35,442 nt of DNA from Candidatus Albibeggiatoa sp. nov. BB20 (lineage in GTDB: Bacteria > Pseudomonadota > Gammaproteobacteria > Beggiatoales > Beggiatoaceae): assembly GCA_016744725.1 (NCBI GenBank), contig JADGDW010000020.1, forward strand, positions 1 to 35,442, in the 5' to 3' direction. The translations under genes and the position numbers were made by a program. The notes beneath the pieces are model-generated. The model saw only the letters and a list, made by a program, of their open reading frames with translations, had not been told where the DNA came from and ran no database searches. Positions 15,292 through 25,413 of this stretch are shown here, piece after piece (within the stretch, counting starts at the first letter, position 1; every line of letters starts with the position of its first letter).

Positions 15292-16993
15292 ATGGGGCTT
15301 CAATTTCTCATTATTCCACTGTTAACCTATTTGCTTTTAGCCAGCAATAGTGCTGGCAGTAATAATAGCGTATCAGTTGCTAATAGCCTGAATATACAAA
15401 CATCCAGTTTAAAAACCATGGTACTGCAAAATCAAACTGCTTATATTCCCTCACAAATGTTATACCAAAACCACATCAGATAATGGTCGGGTATTTAATT
15501 CTTGTTATAGCTGTCATCAAAAGCCCGTTGTGCCAAATTACACTGATGATTCCGATTTACAACTGGGTTATGACTTTATTGAATATGCGAAACAAAATCA
15601 TTGGGCAAATTTATTTATTGATCGCAGTGAGGCTGTTGCCGCAATCAGCGATGTTGATATTTTGAACTATGTACGCACCAATAATTATCAAAATGCCAAT
15701 AACGATTTAATTTTAGCCCGCCAACTGCAAAAAGTACCCACGGAATGGGATTTTAATAATGATGGCGTGTGGAATGGTTACATACCTGATTGTTATTATA
15801 ATTTTGATGCAGAAGGCTTTGACCGCAATACTCAAGGCCAATATACGGGCTGGCGAGCATTTGGCTATTATCCATTTTTAGGCACATTCTGGCCAACCAA
15901 TGGTTCAACCGATGATGTATTAATACGTTTGCCTGAATCTTTTCGTTTAACCCAACAAGGGTTTTATAGCCGTGAAGTGTATCAACTCAATTTTGCAATT
16001 ATTGAGGCTTTGATTAAACAGAAAGATATTGCAATTCCTGAAACCAATGAAGCTTTGTATGGTGTGGATTTGAACAAAAATGCTCAATTGGATATCGCAA
16101 CAAGTATTGTATATGACTGGGCACCATTGGAAGATCGCTATATGAGTTATGTAGGTATGGCTAAATTGGATTTAGAAGCAGGTACACAACACTTATCTAC
16201 GGGCTTATTCCCCATTGGTACGGAGTTTTTACACAGTGTACGTTACATTGATGTCACTGACACAGGTAAAGTTCAGCTTGCAGCTCGGATGAAAGAATTA
16301 CGTTATGCTAAAAAGACCTATTGGCAAAATTATGGACAGTTAGAAAATTTTGCTGCTAATGAATTTAAAGAAAAGCATGATTTTCCTGATCGAATTAAAC
16401 AAGTATTAGGGGATATGGAACAAGGCATCAGCACCCGTTTAGGTTGGACTTATCAAGGTTTTATCGAAGATGCTGAAGGTCATTTGCGCCCACAAACCTA
16501 TGAAGAACATGTATTTTGTGTTGCCTGCCATTCGACTGTCGGTGCAGTGACTGATACTGTGTATGCGTTTCCACGGAAATTTAGCACGGATACTGATGCA
16601 GAAGGTTGGTATCACTGGTCACAAAAAGATATGGTAGGCACACCTGAAGCTCAGCGTAAAGATGGGCAAGGAGAATACCAGTTTTATTTGTTGCAAAATG
16701 GTGCGGGTGATGAATTTCGGGCTAATACCGACGTGATTAATCAATTTTTCCATAGCGACGGTACGCCGAATACAGAAGCGATGCAAGCCATGAGTCAGGA
16801 TATTAGTTTATTACTTTTTCCATCCGCCGCCCGAGCATTGCAGTTAAACAAAGCTTATCGAGTGATTGTGCAGGAACAGAGTTTTATTAATGGACGTGAT
16901 GCAACTATAACGCCTCCCAACAATGTACATAAATCAGTTACTGAAAGGCAATCAACGGGTATTGAACAAGATTTAATTAATCGCTTAAAATAA
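15292..16993 (+). CDS. Di-haem c-type cytochrome, apparently frameshifted
   Basis: A GAGGG site precedes ATG 15292, and the first frame gives a signal peptide (MGLQFLIIPLLTYLLLASN) but stops at 15483. The next frame is open from 15413 without a good start and carries NGRVFNSCYSCHQK, a CxxCH haem site, then a long conserved-looking body to 16993. A second haem site, CVACH, lies near residue 410. Deleting one A from the AAA at 15455-15457 joins both frames into a 566-residue exported protein with two haems. This looks like a periplasmic electron carrier or redox enzyme; I cannot name it more closely. The shift may be a sequencing error, a recent mutation or slippage. No oxidase or partner gene is adjacent. 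Confidence 0.75.
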
Positions 16994-17008
16994 CTACCTC
17001 ACCTTTAA

Positions 17009-17080
17009 TGTAGGGTGGAATAGCGCAGTGTTTTCCAGCAAAATATGCGATACGCTTGGGATGGTGGAATACGGTGGGTG
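17009..17080 (+). repeat. Intergenic repeat family C, half unit
   Basis: TGTAGGGTGGAATAGCG, then TTTTCCA, AAAATATGCGATACGC and TTGGGATGGTGGAATA. Nearly the same order of blocks, on the opposite strand, forms the right part of the element at 23762-23884. The rest of the 354-base gap between the cytochrome gene and deaD (17081-17347) shows nothing I can name. Confidence 0.75.
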
Positions 17081-17347
17081 ATTGTTTATCCATCAATTTA
17101 ATATCAGCACCTATTTCACCTTACACAAAGTATATATTCCCAGCAATAAATAAAGCCATTTATATCATAAAATTAACCTTTTATAGGTCAAATACATAAC
17201 AACTATGCCGATCGAAATAAATCAATGACGCTTAAATTATTCTCTGTTATGAACAATAATTAGGTATTTAAGCAGAAAATGATTGACTATTTCGCAGTAA
17301 CCAGTACCCTGCTATCAGTTTCAAGTTGTTCATTTATAGGCTCATAC

Positions 17348-19156
17348 ATGTCCGCCACAATTACCGATTTTTCTCAGCTCGCACTTTCAGAACCTGTACT
17401 TCAAGCAGTGAAAGACGTAGGCTATGAAGAACCCTCCCCTATTCAAACCGCAGCAATTCCTCCATTACTCGAAAAGCGTGACTTAATTGGCCAAGCGCAA
17501 ACAGGTACAGGCAAAACGGCTGCTTTCGCATTACCCTTACTTTCTCATATTGAATTAGGTAATCGTTATCCTCAAGTTTTGGTATTAACACCAACTCGTG
17601 AGCTTGCTATTCAAGTTGCCGAAGCCTTCCAACGCTACGCACGTCATTTACCCGAGTTCCACGTACTGCCAATTTATGGCGGTCAATCCATGCACCAACA
17701 ATTACAACCATTACGCCGTGGGGTACATGTGATTGTCGGCACACCGGGTCGTATTGCTGACCATTTACGTCGTAAGTCATTAGATTTAACCAATTTAACT
17801 ACTTTAGTCCTCGACGAAGCAGATGAAATGCTACGTATGGGCTTTATTGAAGAAGTCGAATGGATTATGGAACAAGCATCCAGCGACTATCAAACAGCGT
17901 TATTCTCAGCGACGATGCCAACTGCGGTGCGTAAAGTAGCTGATAAATACTTAAATAATCCAGTAGAAATCAAAATTAAAACCGCGACTTCCACTGTTAG
18001 CGCGATTCAACAGCGTTACTGGCTAGTCAGCGGTGTACATAAGCTTGATGCTTTAACTCGGATGTTAGAAGTTGAGCCTTTTGAAGGTATCATCATCTTT
18101 GTACGCACTAAGAGTGCAACTGAGGAATTAGCTGAAAAATTAGAAGCCCGTGGTTATGCGGCCTCAGCTCTTAATGGTGATATGAATCAGGCTATTAGAG
18201 AAAAAACGGTTGAAAAGCTTAAAAACGCCGAGATTGATATTATTGTTGCAACTGATGTCGCAGCACGTGGCTTAGATGTGCCTAGAATCAGTCACGTTAT
18301 TAACTATGACGTACCTTACGACACTGAAACCTATGTGCATCGTATTGGTCGTACAGGTCGTGCTGGGCGTAAAGGCGAGGCAATTTTATTCGTAGCTCCG
18401 CGTGAAAAACGTATGTTACGCATGATTGAACAAGCCACACGCCAACCAATTGAACCGATGGGTCTACCTTCTCACGCTGAAGTCAGTGGACGACGTATTG
18501 ACCGCTTTAAAGAGCAAATCAAAGATGTTTTAACTTCTGAAGATTTAGATTTTTTCCGCCAATTGGTTGATTCGTTCCAGCATGAAGATGAAATGGAATT
18601 AGGCGATATTTCAGCGGCGTTAGCCTTTCTTGCACAACGTGAACGTCCATTACAATTACCCAAAAATGCTAAAGAATATAATCCAACAGCAAGAGATGAA
18701 AATCATGTTGATTGGGTGACTTACCGTCTTGCTGTAGGTAAAGATGATGGGGTTGAACCGAAACATATTGTCGGTGCAATTGCTAATGAAGCGAATATGG
18801 AAAGCCGTTATATTGGGCAAATCCAATTTTTCCCTAGTCATACCACAGTCAAATTACCATTAGGTATGTCTCACGACGTATTGAATCATCTTAAAAAAGT
18901 GCGGGTATGTGGCAAGACTTTAGACATTGTGGAAGTTGAAGACGATGGTAGCGGTGATAGCCGACCTAGTAGAAGACCACGCCGGGGTGGTAGTAATGGC
19001 GGCGGCCGTAGTGGTGGCGGTGGTGGCAACCGTGGTAGTGGTGGCGGCGGTAGAGGTCGGGGCAATAGTGGCGGTGGTAGTAGTGGCGGTCCAAAACGTG
19101 ACGGTGCGAATAGTGCTCGTAAACAAGGAAAACGTCCATTTAAAAGCAAATCATAA
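17348..19156 (+). CDS. deaD: ATP-dependent DEAD-box RNA helicase DeaD/CsdA
   Basis: A 602-residue helicase from ATG 17348, which begins MSATITDFSQLALSEPVLQA, the usual Q-motif start; the frame is open back to 17279 but those residues do not fit the family. Motif I AQTGTGKT is at 50-57, DEAD at 156-159, SAT in FSATMP, and HRIGRTGRAG marks motif VI. After the second RecA domain comes a DbpA-type RNA-binding domain (HVDWVTYRLAVGKDDGVEP to about residue 530) and a Gly/Arg/Ser-rich basic tail. DeaD unwinds RNA during ribosome assembly and mRNA decay, chiefly in the cold. It stands alone in this window, and no cold-shock box was identified in its leader. Confidence 0.96.
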   Translation: MSATITDFSQLALSEPVLQAVKDVGYEEPSPIQTAAIPPLLEKRDLIGQAQTGTGKTAAFALPLLSHIELGNRYPQVLVLTPTRELAIQVAEAFQRYARHLPEFHVLPIYGGQSMHQQLQPLRRGVHVIVGTPGRIADHLRRKSLDLTNLTTLVLDEADEMLRMGFIEEVEWIMEQASSDYQTALFSATMPTAVRKVADKYLNNPVEIKIKTATSTVSAIQQRYWLVSGVHKLDALTRMLEVEPFEGIIIFVRTKSATEELAEKLEARGYAASALNGDMNQAIREKTVEKLKNAEIDIIVATDVAARGLDVPRISHVINYDVPYDTETYVHRIGRTGRAGRKGEAILFVAPREKRMLRMIEQATRQPIEPMGLPSHAEVSGRRIDRFKEQIKDVLTSEDLDFFRQLVDSFQHEDEMELGDISAALAFLAQRERPLQLPKNAKEYNPTARDENHVDWVTYRLAVGKDDGVEPKHIVGAIANEANMESRYIGQIQFFPSHTTVKLPLGMSHDVLNHLKKVRVCGKTLDIVEVEDDGSGDSRPSRRPRRGGSNGGGRSGGGGGNRGSGGGGRGRGNSGGGSSGGPKRDGANSARKQGKRPFKSKS

Positions 19157-19672
19157 CTAGCTGCTATTCATTGATGTAGCATATTTCGGGGAACATAGAG
19201 CTGATTTTATACCCATGGCTTGGTGAAGAAAACAGCTTCAGGTTCTTCGATCGTTATGTTTAGATATTACAATACGTCGGACAGTTTTTAGAAAATGCAA
19301 AACATTTTAAGAAGTTATAAATCCTATCATTCATTTGTAAGCCATTTATTTTTATTGCATATCTTAAAACACATCCGAACTATTGATACTATCACTCAGG
19401 TCATAAATCATTTTGCCGATAATTTTCTATTAAGTATTCAGCCTATTTTGGCCTTTCAAAAATCAATATAATCGTTTGAAAAATCACATGATAAGGCCTT
19501 TAAGTAAGCTCCTCCCAAAATCTATTACATAAGCCTCTTTTATGATCTTTGCTATCATCAATATGAAGGCGTGATTCTTAATCAAATCCAGAAATCATAA
19601 AAATATCATCAATAAATGATGTGGATTTTATATTCAAACTGCCTGAATGAATAGACTCCATAGCATCCAACT
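19157..19672. other. Intergenic region with no recognisable feature
   Basis: About 516 bases between deaD and the decayed PLP-enzyme gene. I see no tRNA, no convincing open frame, no strong terminator and no copy of the repeat families found elsewhere in the window. It may be decayed sequence like its right-hand neighbour. Confidence 0.5.
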
Positions 19673-20658
19673 TTAAAGGTGATTAAACTGTTCTGAATAA
19701 GCAAATAATGCAGGCGCACCACCAGTATGCCAAAATAATACACGGTCTGTGGCCGTAATCTCGTTTGAGCGAATCATATCAATAAGTCCTCCCATGCCCT
19801 ACCTGTATAAACTAGGTCTAACAAAATACCCTCAGTTTGAGCGGTGAGTATAATGGCCTCTTTTTCCAATTCCCCGATAACACCATAACCTGCCCCGACA
19901 TAATGATTCTTTAAAATAAGGTCAGATTCTGTCAGTTCATGATTCAACTTTAATCGGCGAGCAGTACGGTTTGCAAGAGCCAGCACTTGTTGTAGAAAAG
20001 CGTGCTCAGCCGTTTCATCTTTATCAATATTAATTCCAACCACTTGATAATTTTGTTTAAAAACCTCTTTGCCTAACATCAAACCCGCCTGAGTGCCACC
20101 TGAGCTAGATGCAAAAACAATATGGGTAAATGCGTAGCTTCGTGTCATCAATTCTTTGGTTGCTTCGATAAATGCAATAGCCCCTAATTCATTTGAGCCA
20201 CCATAAGGTATGATATAAGGTTTTTTCCTGCTGATTGTAGTTGCTCATATAATGCGGGAATATCTTCACCTTTGCGATGCTTTCCTGCCCAATGAATATG
20301 GCCACCCATCATTTTATCTAACAGTAAATTCCCTGAAATATTGCTAGGCTTTGAACCACCTAGAGCTAAATGGCATTCCAAATTTAATTGTGCTGCAGCG
20401 GCAACTGTTTGGCGGCAATGATTAGATTGTGCAGCCCCAGCAGTAATAAGTGTGTCGCACCCTTGAGCTATTTATTGTATCGCTAAGGATGTATTCTAGT
20501 TTGCGGGTTTTATTACCTCCTAATGCAAGCCCTGTTTGGTCATCGCGCTTCATGAATATTTTTGCGCCGCCCAGTACCTGACTTAAGTTTGAAAGCTCAA
20601 CAATAGGGGTAGGAAAAAAGCCCAATGATATTTTGGAAATCTGCATGTCATTTGTCAT
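19673..20658 (-). pseudogene. Decayed PLP enzyme, D-cysteine desulfhydrase/ACC deaminase family
   Basis: Read from ATG 20658 on the minus strand. The start, ISLGFFPTPIVELSNL and DDQTGLALGGNKTRKLEYIL, has the PLP-lysine motif GGNKTRKLE of this family. The frame then shifts near 20470; the next frame holds AGAAQSNHCRQTVAAAAQ and ECHLALGGSKPSN. A second shift falls in the run of six A (plus-strand T) near 20224, after which PYIIPYGGSNELGAIAF and FASSSGGTQAGLMLG follow. A third shift near 19792 splits TGRA from MGGLIDMIRS, and HTGGAPALFAYSEQF ends at the TAA at 19673-19675. Pieced together it spans about 328 codons, the normal family length. With three shifts it is very likely inactive. Confidence 0.85.
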
Positions 20659-20774
20659 TGTTTAACCTTTGTTATGAAGCTAAACTTGCTTAAGAATTAT
20701 AGTTGTTTTTGCATCCATTATTTCAAGAGCGAAGGTCCGTAGTAAAGTTGATGTAACAACAGAGAACAAACTAT

Positions 20775-21566
20775 TTACAATAGCATCTCAGTTGATTTCG
20801 CAACCTTCATGCCTCGAGCCTGCATGGCTTGCATAAATGCTTGAGCTAAATGTTCAAAACCTGCAACAGATGAAGTTGCATCTTCAATCAGTACTAATTT
20901 CTGAATCTCTTGAGGTTCTAAAAATTCAGCAATATCAGATACAGTGTTGGCGACACAATGTGATAATGCTTGGCCTGCAATCACAATCTTATCTGCATGT
21001 TTTAAAGCCGAAATTAATGCGGTATTCAAATGGGTGTTACTGTCTTCTGGATCGGATACATCAGCTTTAATTGCACTGTAGTGCTCTGTCCAAATGTTAG
21101 TGCCTTTAAGTACATAGTTCACCGTGGTTTGTTGGGTTTCCCAAGCATTCAGCTGCTGTGCAATCGGTTCAACAATCGTATGGCCTTTTTGCCCAATAAG
21201 ACAATGTGGTGGCCAAACCACTAAATCATAACGCCCATTCTGTTTTAAAGCTTTAACATATTCACGCGCTCGGGTTTGAAATGTGGGCTTTGCTGCTTTC
21301 CAATGACCTGAGTTTATGTCTTGTTCAGAAATCAAGGTAAATGGTTCAGGATGTTCCCCTTTAGTATTAATCCAAAACGCAGGGTGCGCGATGTCAAACC
21401 AGTGATGTGAATCTAAAGTCACATGAATTGCTTGAATATATTGCAAATGACGCTCTAACATCGTCGCCAAGCGTAACGCATCCTGATCGGCATTCGGCAC
21501 AAACAATTGCCCTTTAGGATCAGCAAAATCGTATTGTGGATCAATAATGAGAAACTGCAAGTTCAT
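20775..21566 (-). CDS. Nicotinamidase/isochorismatase-like cysteine hydrolase
   Basis: A 263-residue cytoplasmic hydrolase. It has the catalytic triad of the nicotinamidase-like family: Asp9 in FLIIDPQYDF, Lys154 in VLKGTN and Cys204 in ALSHCVANTVSDIA. Metal-binding residues Asp52, His54/His55 and His61 lie in VTLDSHHWFDIAH. Nicotinamidases turn nicotinamide into nicotinate for NAD salvage; the protein is longer than PncA (about 213), so another amide substrate is possible. It begins two bases after the upstream gene stops, with GGAG in AATTGGAGAATAAGC overlapping that stop, so the pair is one operon. nadD, the next step but one in NAD synthesis, lies 10 kb away and is not co-transcribed. Confidence 0.83.
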   Translation of the reverse strand: MNLQFLIIDPQYDFADPKGQLFVPNADQDALRLATMLERHLQYIQAIHVTLDSHHWFDIAHPAFWINTKGEHPEPFTLISEQDINSGHWKAAKPTFQTRAREYVKALKQNGRYDLVVWPPHCLIGQKGHTIVEPIAQQLNAWETQQTTVNYVLKGTNIWTEHYSAIKADVSDPEDSNTHLNTALISALKHADKIVIAGQALSHCVANTVSDIAEFLEPQEIQKLVLIEDATSSVAGFEHLAQAFMQAMQARGMKVAKSTEMLL

Positions 21567-21568
21567 GC

Positions 21569-23476
21569 TTATTCTCCAATCGGCATTGATAACATCGTAT
21601 TCATATACAATTGTAATACTGACACAATCATGTTGCTAGTAGGGTTATGACCTTTGAGTTGTCCCTCTTCTAAATCTATATCCAATGTCACTGTATAATA
21701 CTCACCCTCATGCGTCACTTGACCAATTGTAGTCCATTGCTGAATCAATTCTGCTGCTTCTGATGGTTCAACTTCAAATAACTGACTGACGAGCTGATTG
21801 GCTTTATCTTGGGTAAATTTAAACTCTAGGTCAACGTTGCCTTTTAACGCAGAAATTAAATCAGTTTGACTCGGTAGTTGTGGAAGCTGTTCGCCATCAA
21901 TATTTAAACTAATAGAGCCTGATAGTTTATTATGCTTTCCTAATTCGACACTAAACTTATTTCCTTTCTCTAAGCCTTGAACTTGAATATATGGAGATTG
22001 CTTAATTAATTTTGGGATCAGTTCCATTGATTTACTTAATAAAGCAAAACCAAATATAGATGGATCATCTTCATCACTTAAATTTTGGGTGAGCTGCTCG
22101 ATAAATGTTTGTAATTCCACTAATGCAGCTACATCTAGCCGATTAATCGCAAACGCCAGTTTCGTATTTAACTTTTCGTCATCTGCAAAAATATTGGGTA
22201 ATTCAAAATTGCTGATATTAATATTAAGGCTTGATTTAGCAAGGTCTGTTGTATTTTCTTCTAAATCTGAAACAATCGCGAGTTTCAAATCATCAAACTG
22301 CGTTGCAAAACCTTCAGCTTTAAATGCAGAACGACCTAAATGAAAAAAAGCATTGCTTAATTCTAAGCCTGATTCCTGTTTGGCAGAACGGCCATTGTAT
22401 TCAAAATTTCTAGCCTCGATATGTAAAGCATCATCTTGATAATTATTGAAATTTACAGATGATTTATCAGGTTTCTCCACAGGTTTGCAGCTATTTTCAC
22501 CTTTAAATCCAGCCTGATGTAAACTGAGTTGCTCAAATTTAACACTGGCTTCAAAAGGACGAAACGCCATCCAATTCACCAATGATGCAAAATCACTTTC
22601 ATCATTGTCTAATAAGTCGATTAAACTGGTTTGTGGTGGTAAATTGATTAATTTAATATCCGTATCATGGGCTTTAAACTCAGCCGCAAAATCAAATAAA
22701 TTAAATAATTCGTTTTCTGATTGAGATAAGGCTTTTTGATAACATAATTTGCCAATGGTGGTATTAAGTGCTGTGGGTAAATATTGTTCTGGTAACAGAG
22801 TGTTGCTCAGTTGGAAATATTCAACTGAGAGCATTCCCGAATCGGCCTCATTATCAAGTACCATTTCAGGTAAATTTAAAACTGTTTCTAACATAGGTTT
22901 GGCATTATCTGGGTTTAAACCATAATTGGCGGACAAATCACTAGGGGAAAATTGATAAGTAAACGAATCTGGCTTATCAACAACCAAACCATTGATATCC
23001 ATTTCAGCTTGCCAAGTTGTAAATTTAGGATTAAATCCGATTGCTCCACTTAAGCCATTCCAATCAATGGTGCTTAATTCATGATCTTTTGAGCTACGAT
23101 GCCAATGCGAGGGCATTTCAAATAATATTTCGCCACCACCATCTGCACCTAGTAAGCTTTCAATCCAAAAAGCAGGTAAAGAACCTAATACCTCATGATC
23201 TGGAAATTGTAGAAAAGAGTGTACTTCTGTAGAGACATCTAACTGTTCATTTTTTTTATGAATATTAGCGACTAAATTGGAAAAGTGTTGGGTAACAGAA
23301 CTGAAATTTTGCCACAGGATTTGAGGAATATTTTGTTCAGCTTGGTCAGAAAGATCGTCAATCGCAATTTCTTGGCTAATTTGATGTTCAATAAAAATGG
23401 TTTGATCGCTGGCAAGGCTGTTAGCAGCTAAACTCCAAATACTACAGAAGAATAGAAAACGGGGTGATAATTTCAT
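21569..23476 (-). CDS. Exported YdgA-like (DUF945-like) protein
   Basis: A 635-residue protein with a signal peptide (MKLSPRFLFFCSIWSLAANSLAS). No catalytic motif is visible. The C-terminal half, with LDVAALVELQTFIEQL, LIKQSPYIQVQGLEKG and KLSGSISLNIDGEQLPQLPS, has the alternating strand and helix pattern of the DUF945/YdgA envelope proteins, whose function is not established. The N-terminal half is acidic and rich in Asp, Glu, Ser and Leu. I place it near that family with moderate confidence only. It is the first gene of a two-gene operon with the nicotinamidase-like hydrolase, but the two act in different compartments and no shared role is evident. Confidence 0.68.
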   Translation of the reverse strand: MKLSPRFLFFCSIWSLAANSLASDQTIFIEHQISQEIAIDDLSDQAEQNIPQILWQNFSSVTQHFSNLVANIHKKNEQLDVSTEVHSFLQFPDHEVLGSLPAFWIESLLGADGGGEILFEMPSHWHRSSKDHELSTIDWNGLSGAIGFNPKFTTWQAEMDINGLVVDKPDSFTYQFSPSDLSANYGLNPDNAKPMLETVLNLPEMVLDNEADSGMLSVEYFQLSNTLLPEQYLPTALNTTIGKLCYQKALSQSENELFNLFDFAAEFKAHDTDIKLINLPPQTSLIDLLDNDESDFASLVNWMAFRPFEASVKFEQLSLHQAGFKGENSCKPVEKPDKSSVNFNNYQDDALHIEARNFEYNGRSAKQESGLELSNAFFHLGRSAFKAEGFATQFDDLKLAIVSDLEENTTDLAKSSLNINISNFELPNIFADDEKLNTKLAFAINRLDVAALVELQTFIEQLTQNLSDEDDPSIFGFALLSKSMELIPKLIKQSPYIQVQGLEKGNKFSVELGKHNKLSGSISLNIDGEQLPQLPSQTDLISALKGNVDLEFKFTQDKANQLVSQLFEVEPSEAAELIQQWTTIGQVTHEGEYYTVTLDIDLEEGQLKGHNPTSNMIVSVLQLYMNTMLSMPIGE

Positions 23477-23761
23477 AACTGAGTCCTTTTAAGAGCAGTA
23501 AATGCAGTTTGCCATCTTTTTTATGATTTGTTAACAATGATTTGAGGTTTTTTATGACTCATCGATCTTGGATGGATTGGTCTTTAGACGCTGAATCCGA
23601 TTTTTCTATGCTTAAATTGTTCAAAGATGTGTACCTAATTTGATTGATGCTAATGGTATTTGCTGGATCGGATATAGGTTAAAATAGATTATATGCTAGT
23701 AAAAGCGATGACTTGTTTTTTAGTATTTCATGTTACGCAAAATGTAAAAAAGTTTGAAAGA

Positions 23762-23884
23762 GTAGGGTGGAATAGATGAGCCTTTGATGTTAGTTATTAT
23801 TAATAAACTCTCTCTCACTATATTCCACCATCCCAAGCGTATCGCATATTTTGGTGGAAAACGCTACGCTATTCCACCCTACAT
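23762..23884. repeat. Miniature inverted-repeat element, family C, full unit
   Basis: GTAGGGTGGAATAG at the left end and CTATTCCACCCTAC at the right end are perfect inverted repeats of 14 bases around a core of about 95. The core contains TATTCCACCATCCCAAGCG, the inverse of the block found at 17009-17080. No coding frame is inside, so it is a non-autonomous element. It sits in the gap 23477-24005, whose remaining part shows only a 29-codon frame at 23554-23643 behind GAGG. Confidence 0.8.
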
Positions 23885-24005
23885 AAAATGAAAAGTTCTT
23901 TTATTTACGTAAAGTGAGTTGGTATATTTTGATTTTAAGACTTTAGCTTATTGTTTGAGTCAATTGATTATTAAAACCTTTTAGCATAAGTAAGGATTTT
24001 TGTTC

Positions 24006-25349
24006 ATGAGTGATGAAGTTGAATTAACAGATACCATTGCAGCGATTGCAACACCAATTGGTCAAGGCGGTGTGGGGATTGTGCGGGTATCAGGTTCGCG
24101 TGTTCCTGAAATTGCAAAAATGATTATTGGCTCATTGCCAAAGCCTCGTAGTGCATTGTTTACAACATTTAAAAATACCGAAAATGAGGTCATTGACCAA
24201 GGTTTAGCCATTTATTTTGTTGCACCACATTCCTACACAGGTGAAGATGTATTGGAATTACAAGGGCATGGCGGTGTTGTGGTGATAGATTTATTGCTTA
24301 AAGCGGTTTTGGCCTTAGGTGTGCGTTTGGCAAATCCAGGAGAGTTTACTGAAAGAGCCTTTTTAAATGGCAAAATTGATCTTGCCCAAGCCGAGGCGAT
24401 TGCTGATTTAATTGAAAGCTCTTCAGTGCAAGCCGCACGTTGTGCATTACGTTCTTTACAAGGTGAGTTTTCACAACAGATTCATCAGTTGGTTGAACGT
24501 TTAATTTGGTTACGGACTTATATTGAAGCAGGTATTGATTTTGTAGAAGAAGAAATTGACTTGTTAGCAGATGGTAAAGTACAAGGTAAAATCGAACAAT
24601 TACAAATAGATATTGATGCAATTTTAAATAAAGCTCAGCAGGGATTTTTACTCAAAGAAGGAATGCACATTGCGTTAGTTGGTGAGCCTAACGTGGGTAA
24701 ATCCAGTTTATTAAATTGTTTGGCTGGACGTGAAACTGCGATTGTAACTCCAATAGCAGGCACAACACGGGATATCGTCCGCGATCAAATCGATTTGGAT
24801 GGAATGCCATTGCATATTATCGATACTGCGGGTTTGCGAGAAACGACTGATTTAGTTGAGCAAGAGGGAATTAAGCGCACTAAACAAGCGTTACAAGAAG
24901 CCGATTTAGTGATTTTATTGCTAGATGACCGTTACCCTGACGATCATACTCATGAAAATCTACTCACTGATATTCCATCAACCCCACTTGTGATTCGGAA
25001 TAAAGTGGATATTAGCGGGCATCAAGCGGGTTTAAGTAATAATGGTGTCTTATATTTATCTGCGAAAACCAATGAGGGAATAACAGAACTACGCCAGCTA
25101 TTGAAACAGAAAATGGGTCTGCAAAATAATACTGAAGGCAGTTTTTTAGCACGGCGCAGGCATTTAGATGCTTTACAACAAGCTCAGACCACATTAGATA
25201 CAGGTTTAACCCATTTGCTGACATATCAAAACGAGCTGTTAGCAGAGGAGTTGCGTTTGGCTCAGCAGGCATTAAGCGAAATTACAGGGGAATTTACGGC
25301 TGATGATTTATTAGGGCAAATATTTTCCAGTTTTTGTATTGGGAAGTAA
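24006..25349 (+). CDS. mnmE: tRNA modification GTPase MnmE (TrmE)
   Basis: A 447-residue protein from ATG 24006; AAGGA lies nine bases upstream, while an in-frame TTG at 24000 is too close to it. The N-terminal domain begins DTIAAIATPIGQGGVGIVRVSG and binds a formyl-tetrahydrofolate cofactor. The inserted G domain has GEPNVGKS (226-233), DTAGLRET (273-280) and NKVD (332-335). The C-terminus ends FSSFCIGK, with the conserved Cys and the invariant last residues. With MnmG it installs the 5-carboxymethylaminomethyl group on wobble uridine of certain tRNAs. Its common neighbours yidC and rnpA are not here. A family C repeat lies about 120 bases upstream; yaiI converges from downstream. Confidence 0.97.
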   Translation: MSDEVELTDTIAAIATPIGQGGVGIVRVSGSRVPEIAKMIIGSLPKPRSALFTTFKNTENEVIDQGLAIYFVAPHSYTGEDVLELQGHGGVVVIDLLLKAVLALGVRLANPGEFTERAFLNGKIDLAQAEAIADLIESSSVQAARCALRSLQGEFSQQIHQLVERLIWLRTYIEAGIDFVEEEIDLLADGKVQGKIEQLQIDIDAILNKAQQGFLLKEGMHIALVGEPNVGKSSLLNCLAGRETAIVTPIAGTTRDIVRDQIDLDGMPLHIIDTAGLRETTDLVEQEGIKRTKQALQEADLVILLLDDRYPDDHTHENLLTDIPSTPLVIRNKVDISGHQAGLSNNGVLYLSAKTNEGITELRQLLKQKMGLQNNTEGSFLARRRHLDALQQAQTTLDTGLTHLLTYQNELLAEELRLAQQALSEITGEFTADDLLGQIFSSFCIGK

Positions 25350-25413
25350 TCTATAAGTGATTTCATTATTCAGCCGTGTCCGTCCTCTGCCGCTTGGTAG
25401 TGCTCATACATTA

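Noticed and set aside
15483..15665. 60-codon frame over the start of the cytochrome body
   Set aside because: Another frame over the same DNA has the CxxCH haem motif and long conserved coding; this one is hydrophobic by chance.
17279..17347. Upstream extension of deaD
   Set aside because: The 23 added residues are not family-like; ATG 17348 gives the standard start of the Q motif region.
18886..19149. Pro/Leu-rich and Thr/Ala-rich frames opposite the end of deaD
   Set aside because: They are mirror images of the Gly-rich repeat tail of DeaD; low-complexity coding DNA opens several frames by chance.
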